A DNA stretch of 8,549 nt, taken from assembly GCA_017744755.1 (NCBI GenBank), contig JAGIAU010000082.1:1-8549 (forward strand), in the 5' to 3' direction. The notes below the pieces were generated by a model. It had not been told where the DNA came from. It did not search any database and saw only the letters and a list, made by a program, of their open reading frames with translations. Shown piece after piece: positions 5,948-8,549 of the stretch. The stretch is from Microbacteriaceae bacterium. GTDB lineage: Bacteria; Actinomycetota; Actinomycetes; Actinomycetales; Microbacteriaceae. The translations under genes were made by a program, and so were the position numbers. How positions within the stretch are numbered: the stretch's first letter is position 1; each line of letters starts with the position of its first letter.

Positions 5948-6784
5948 TCATGGGCGCGGCTGGAGCGAGGACGCGTCGAAGGTCCGGGTGTCCTGGAAGC
6001 CCGTTTCCGCATCTTCGATCCGCGCCGTCACGAGCACCCCGTGCGGAGTCGAATCGGTCGCGACGATCTCGCGGATGAACCAGATACGGCCATCGAGCAC
6101 GACCTGCTCCGTCGGCGTCCAGCGCTCCGCCTCCGGCTCGCCCCCGTCACCCGATGGCTCGCGCCACTCGCCCGACGGGGCGCGCCATTCGTCCGCCTCG
6201 CCGTCGCCGTCCGTGCCGACCTGGTACCCGTTCGGATCCCGCACCGCCTCCAGCGGCTCCCCCGCCGGCGGCGGAGGCCCGGCGATCCTCGCGAGCGTGG
6301 CGCTCGAAAGCGACAGGTCGACTCGGAACGCCGTGACGGTCGGACGACCGGAGCTCCGGTACGGCTGCGCCGATACCAGGTCGGTCCCGGGTCCCTCGAG
6401 CTGGACGAATCGGCCGTCGTCATAGGTGACGGCCCAGCCCTTCAATGCCTCGATCCCGCCGACGAACGGTTCCAGGCCGAGCCCGTACGCGGTGAAGCGG
6501 CCCTCCGGCACCTGCAGGTAGGCGTGGCACACCACCTTGCCGTCAGGACGCTGCTCGCAGCTCGGCTGTCCCTCCGCCTCGATGGGCGGCATCCACTTCC
6601 ACTGCGGCGGGAGCGCGAACGGACCACCCGGCCACTCCGGGGGCACCCGCACCGAGTGCTCGACACCCGCCGCCTGACCGTGCGAGGCCGTTGCCGGGGC
6701 GGCCATCGCGGCGGGCGCGGTCAGCATGGACATCAGAACGGCCACGGCGACGAGGCGCCCGGTACGCGACCACGAATGCCTCAT
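5948..6784 (-). CDS. Secreted protein of unknown function
   Basis: I do not recognise this 278-residue protein. It has a clear Sec signal peptide: basic RHSWSRTGR (2-10), hydrophobic 11-27, and a likely cleavage after AMA at 28. The mature part has two nearby cysteines (76 and 86) that could form a disulfide, Pro/Trp-rich stretches at 48-67, and beta-rich segments on both sides of an acidic low-complexity region. That region contains [18 protein letters not shown] (183-200), which resembles a calcium-binding D-x-D-G-x-x-D-E-W loop of thrombospondin type-3-like repeats. It is followed by a tandem EWRAPSG / EWREPSG (199-212). Codons are somewhat less GC-biased than in the ribosomal and pyrH genes, which may point to a lineage-specific or acquired gene. 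It stands between tsf and pyrH, where these genes are often adjacent. Its ATG lacks a ribosome binding site at normal spacing. The stop is 34 nt before the pyrH start. Confidence 0.8.
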   Translation of the reverse strand: MRHSWSRTGRLVAVAVLMSMLTAPAAMAAPATASHGQAAGVEHSVRVPPEWPGGPFALPPQWKWMPPIEAEGQPSCEQRPDGKVVCHAYLQVPEGRFTAYGLGLEPFVGGIEALKGWAVTYDDGRFVQLEGPGTDLVSAQPYRSSGRPTVTAFRVDLSLSSATLARIAGPPPPAGEPLEAVRDPNGYQVGTDGDGEADEWRAPSGEWREPSGDGGEPEAERWTPTEQVVLDGRIWFIREIVATDSTPHGVLVTARIEDAETGFQDTRTFDASSLQPRP

Positions 6785-7233
6785 GCCGCGAGCATAGGAC
6801 CTCTGCGCGCGAAAGCTCGCGGCGGGGGCGAGGCTCGCCGCCGCGGACGCCGAGAGGCCGGGATCGCTCCCGGCCCCTCGAAGTGCTGTTGTGGATCAGG
6901 CGGTCGCGAGGGCACCGTGCTTCGCCTCGTGCAGGGCGCGGGCGCTGCCGCCTTGGCGGGCGGGGCGGCCTTCACGATCGTCGCCTTCCCGGTGAGGGTG
7001 GGCTTGAGCGTCTCCGGGAGCACGACGGGAGCAGCGGCGGGCGCCGGGGTCGCGGCCGCCTTCGCCGCGGCGAGCAGGGCGGTACGCTCCTTCTCGGCGA
7101 CGGCACGCTTCGTCCTCGCCGTCACGAGCTGCTCCTCGAGCGCGCGGCGGGCGGAACGGTGGAGCATGGCGTGCAGCAGCCAGCCGGCGACGATGCCGAC
7201 GACGGCCGCGAGGACGATCCAGAGCCAGGTCAT
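6781..7233 (-). CDS. Small membrane protein with coiled coil, probably frameshifted near its 3' end
   Basis: As read, the frame gives 150 residues. One N-terminal transmembrane helix (3-21, WLWIVLAAVVGIVAGWLLH) is followed by a charged helix (26-58) and an Ala/Pro/Lys-rich segment (59-98), so this looks like a single-pass protein with a cytoplasmic tail; I do not recognise a family. After about residue 99 the sequence turns into a Pro/Arg-rich stretch with many A/T third positions, and it reads through the hairpin at 6851-6880. The -1 frame from about 6950 instead reads GGSARALHEAKHGALATA with GC-rich third positions and stops at 6898-6896, 16 nt before that hairpin. From 7233 to 6896 is 338 nt, so one missing base would give a clean 112-residue protein. 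The ATG at 7233 has AAGGAA 9 nt upstream. In the present frame it overlaps the secreted-protein gene by 4 nt, which is probably accidental. Confidence 0.6.
   Translation of the reverse strand: MTWLWIVLAAVVGIVAGWLLHAMLHRSARRALEEQLVTARTKRAVAEKERTALLAAAKAAATPAPAAAPVVLPETLKPTLTGKATIVKAAPPAKAAAPAPCTRRSTVPSRPPDPQQHFEGPGAIPASRRPRRRASPPPRAFARRGPMLAA
6785..6796 (-). promoter_or_regulatory. Probable -10 element for a leaderless transcript of the secreted-protein gene
   Basis: Minus-strand TATGCT (plus 6791-6796) is a good TANNNT -10 and ends exactly 6 nt before the ATG at 6784, so transcription should begin at the A of the start codon. The nearest purine-rich AGAGG is 15 nt away, too far for initiation, and a hairpin terminator lies upstream at 6851-6880. 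No clear -35 is visible. Confidence 0.5.
6851..6880 (-). terminator. Hairpin terminator after the small membrane-protein gene
   Basis: The perfect 8-bp stem GGCCGGGA / TCCCGGCC (6856-6863 and 6868-6875) closes a 4-nt loop and is extended by 4 bp after a single mismatch (CGAG / CTCG). No T-run follows on the minus strand, as is common in high-GC actinobacteria. It lies inside the present open frame, but just after the stop of the alternative frame at 6896, where a terminator is expected. Confidence 0.65.
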
Positions 7234-7298
7234 TCTTGCGGGTTCCTTCCGGGGACGCGGGGTGCGTTGCGGAAGAGAACCCGCTCGAGCGCGTTCAT
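7230..7298 (-). CDS. Possible 22-codon small ORF upstream of the membrane-protein gene
   Basis: ATG at 7298 opens a 22-residue frame (MNALERVLFRN, then APRVPGRNPQE) ending at TGA 7232-7230. Its stop overlaps the start of the membrane-protein gene as ATGA, the classic coupling arrangement. Most codons end in G or C. It begins just past the tsf terminator. No ribosome binding site or clear -10 precedes it, and in GC-rich DNA a frame this short can arise by chance, so confidence is low. Confidence 0.25.
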   Translation of the reverse strand: MNALERVLFRNAPRVPGRNPQE

Positions 7299-7311
7299 GA
7301 CGTGGAGACGA

Positions 7312-7341
7312 CGAAGGGCCCGGGATGACCCGGGCCCTTCG
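7312..7341 (-). terminator. Strong hairpin terminator of the rpsB-tsf transcript
   Basis: Plus positions 7312-7324 (CGAAGGGCCCGGG) and 7329-7341 (CCCGGGCCCTTCG) form a perfect 13-bp stem with a 4-nt loop, beginning 13 nt after the tsf stop. On the minus strand it is followed by a pyrimidine-rich TCGTCTCC rather than a T-run. It is the strongest hairpin in the window and should end the rpsB-tsf message. Confidence 0.88.
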
Positions 7342-7353
7342 CGCGTGATGTGC

Positions 7354-8181
7354 TCAGGCGCCGACCTTGAAGCGGGCGAAGCCCGTCACGGACAGACCGG
7401 CGTCCTTGAGGACGGTCGCGACCGACTTCGAGTTGTCGCGGGCGTACTCCTGCTCGGCCAGGGCGACCTGCTTGGTGAACGCGCTGAGGCGGCCCTCGAC
7501 GATCTTCGGCAGGGCGGCCTCGGGCTTGCCCTCGTTGCGGGTGATCTCCGTGACGATGCGGCGCTCGTTCTCCAGGACGGATTCCGGGATGTCGTCACGG
7601 GTCAGGTACTGCGGGTCCGCGAACGAGATGTGCTGCGCGATGCTGCGCGCGGTGTCGGCGTCGTCACCCGTGTAGGCGACGACGACGCCGATCTGCGGCG
7701 GCAGGTCCTTCGAGGTCTGGTGGAGGTAGACCGCGAACTTCTCGCCCGGGATGCGCACGACGCGGCGCAGCTCGATCTTCTCGCCGATCGTCGCCGCCTG
7801 GTCCTCGATGAGACCCGCGACGGTCGTGCCGTCGACCGCGACCGCGAGGGCCGCGTCGACGGTCTCGGCACCCGAGTCGGCGAGCGCCGCGACGATCTTG
7901 TCGGCGAGCGCGACGAACTTCTCGTTCTTCGCGACGAAGTCGGTCTCGCAGGCGAGCTCGATGAGCGTGGTCGCCGTGGCGGACTCGACGAACGCGACGA
8001 GGCCCTCGCTCGTGGAGCGGTCGGCACGCTTCGCGTTGCCCTTCGCGCCCTTGAGCCGGAGGATCTCGACGGCCTTCTCGATGTCGCCCTCGGCCTCGAC
8101 CAGCGCGTTCTTCGTGTCGACCATCCCGGTGCCGAGACGGTCGCGGAGGGCCTTGATGTCGGCGAGGCTGACGTCTGCCAT
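7354..8181 (-). CDS. tsf: Translation elongation factor Ts
   Basis: The 275-residue cytoplasmic protein is the nucleotide exchange factor for EF-Tu, releasing GDP so that EF-Tu can bind GTP again. The N-terminal UBA-like module (about 1-50) reads DIKALRDRLGTGMVDTKNAL (8-27) and EKAVEILRLKG (35-45). The hallmark TDFVA (80-84), which contacts the EF-Tu G domain, lies within CETDFVAKNEKF. The core and C-terminal segments carry the expected AQHISFADPQYLTRDDIP and the final SVTGFARFKVGA. The length is typical for actinobacteria. The frame is open further upstream into rpsB in another phase, but the ATG at 8181 has AAGGA (8191-8195) at 9 nt spacing and gives the canonical N-terminus. It starts 5 nt after the rpsB stop and is followed by a strong terminator. 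Confidence 0.97.
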   Translation of the reverse strand: MADVSLADIKALRDRLGTGMVDTKNALVEAEGDIEKAVEILRLKGAKGNAKRADRSTSEGLVAFVESATATTLIELACETDFVAKNEKFVALADKIVAALADSGAETVDAALAVAVDGTTVAGLIEDQAATIGEKIELRRVVRIPGEKFAVYLHQTSKDLPPQIGVVVAYTGDDADTARSIAQHISFADPQYLTRDDIPESVLENERRIVTEITRNEGKPEAALPKIVEGRLSAFTKQVALAEQEYARDNSKSVATVLKDAGLSVTGFARFKVGA

Positions 8182-8186
8182 AGTGC

Positions 8187-8549
8187 TCAGTCCTTCTTCG
8201 TGGTGGTCTTGCGGGCGGGCTTCTTCGCCTCGGGCGCCTCGGCGGCAGGGGACTCCTCGGGAGCGCTCTCCTCGGCCGGGGTCTCGGCGGCCTCGGCGAC
8301 GGTGGCCTCCTCGGCGACGGCCTCGGCGGCGGGGACCTCCTCGGCGACGGCCGGAGCCGAGGCCTCGAGGAGCTCGCGCTCCCACTCGGCGAGCGGCTCG
8401 ACGTCGGTGACGGCGGACACGTTGCCCGTCGGGCCTTCCGGCGCCTGGTGCTTCTGGATGAGACCCTCGGCCGCGGCGTCCGCGATGATGCGGGTCAGCA
8501 GGCCGACGGAGCGGATCGCGTCGTCGTTGCCCGGGATCGGGTACTGGAC
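8187..8549 (-). CDS. rpsB: 30S ribosomal protein S2, C-terminal part (5' end outside window)
   Basis: The frame is open to the right edge and gives the last 120 residues. The first part, [21 protein letters not shown] (1-21 of the fragment) followed by [13 protein letters not shown], is the conserved C-terminal helix region of S2, a protein of the small ribosomal subunit on the solvent side, needed for S1 binding and assembly in many bacteria. From about residue 50 on comes a lineage-type extension: [14 protein letters not shown], then some 45 residues made almost only of Ala, Glu, Pro, Val, Thr and Ser, and a basic end ([12 protein letters not shown]). This is about 70 residues beyond the conserved core and is likely disordered. 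Ala/Glu-rich tails of this kind are common on actinobacterial S2. The stop is 5 nt before tsf, the usual rpsB-tsf operon. Confidence 0.96.
   Translation of the reverse strand, partial: VQYPIPGNDDAIRSVGLLTRIIADAAAEGLIQKHQAPEGPTGNVSAVTDVEPLAEWERELLEASAPAVAEEVPAAEAVAEEATVAEAAETPAEESAPEESPAAEAPEAKKPARKTTTKKD

Noticed and set aside
5200..6012. N-terminal extension of pyrH by 33 residues
   Set aside because: The extra sequence is Pro/Arg-rich and overlaps the end of the secreted-protein gene; the ATG at 5913 gives the normal UMP kinase N-terminus.
1..8549. CRISPR array, tRNA, insertion sequence, prophage or toxin-antitoxin genes
   Set aside because: No regularly spaced direct repeats, cloverleaf, transposase-like protein or terminal inverted repeats were seen; every large frame is accounted for by the genes listed.

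Overview
The window is very GC-rich, and its genes use almost only G or C in third codon positions. It carries a bacterial translation and lipid-synthesis gene neighbourhood of actinobacterial type. The long Ala/Glu-rich tail on ribosomal protein S2, the form of UMP kinase, a DivIVA-domain protein next to cdsA and a small actinobacterial zinc-ribbon-like protein suggest the Actinomycetes, most likely the family Microbacteriaceae. That placement is an inference from gene order and sequence feel; no search was run.

Left part, plus strand (1-1451): the 3' end of a coiled-coil gene, possibly DivIVA-like, followed 5 nt later by an AI-2E/PerM-family membrane transporter. Everything to the right is on the minus strand and is described in its own 5'->3' direction, from high to low coordinates. 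It begins with the 3' part of rpsB (S2) and tsf (EF-Ts), closed by a strong 13-bp hairpin terminator at 7312-7341. Next come two genes that interrupt the usual run from rpsB-tsf into pyrH: a one-helix membrane protein that looks frameshifted near its 3' end, with its own hairpin at 6851-6880, and a secreted protein of unknown function. Then follow pyrH (UMP kinase), frr (ribosome recycling factor) and cdsA (CDP-diacylglycerol synthase), tightly packed, with a DivIVA-domain protein 12 nt behind cdsA. After a 67-nt gap with hairpin and promoter-like features come a secreted lytic-transglycosylase-like protein, a Cys/His-rich small protein and an alpha/beta hydrolase. The hydrolase ends 1 nt from the convergent transporter gene.

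Functionally, rpsB, tsf and frr serve translation elongation and recycling, pyrH supplies UDP, and cdsA makes the activated lipid for phospholipid synthesis. The DivIVA-type proteins and the transglycosylase-like protein point to polar growth and cell-wall work, a plausible theme for the region between cdsA and 2516. I see no CRISPR array, tRNA, rRNA, insertion sequence, prophage or toxin/defence system. No stretch over 300 bases lacks a gene.

The items most worth a second look are the likely frameshift near 6935-6985, the two-gene interruption between tsf and pyrH, the apparent leaderless starts of the secreted-protein gene and pyrH, and the internally duplicated DivIVA-domain protein. I did not find convincing evidence of an undescribed multi-gene system here.
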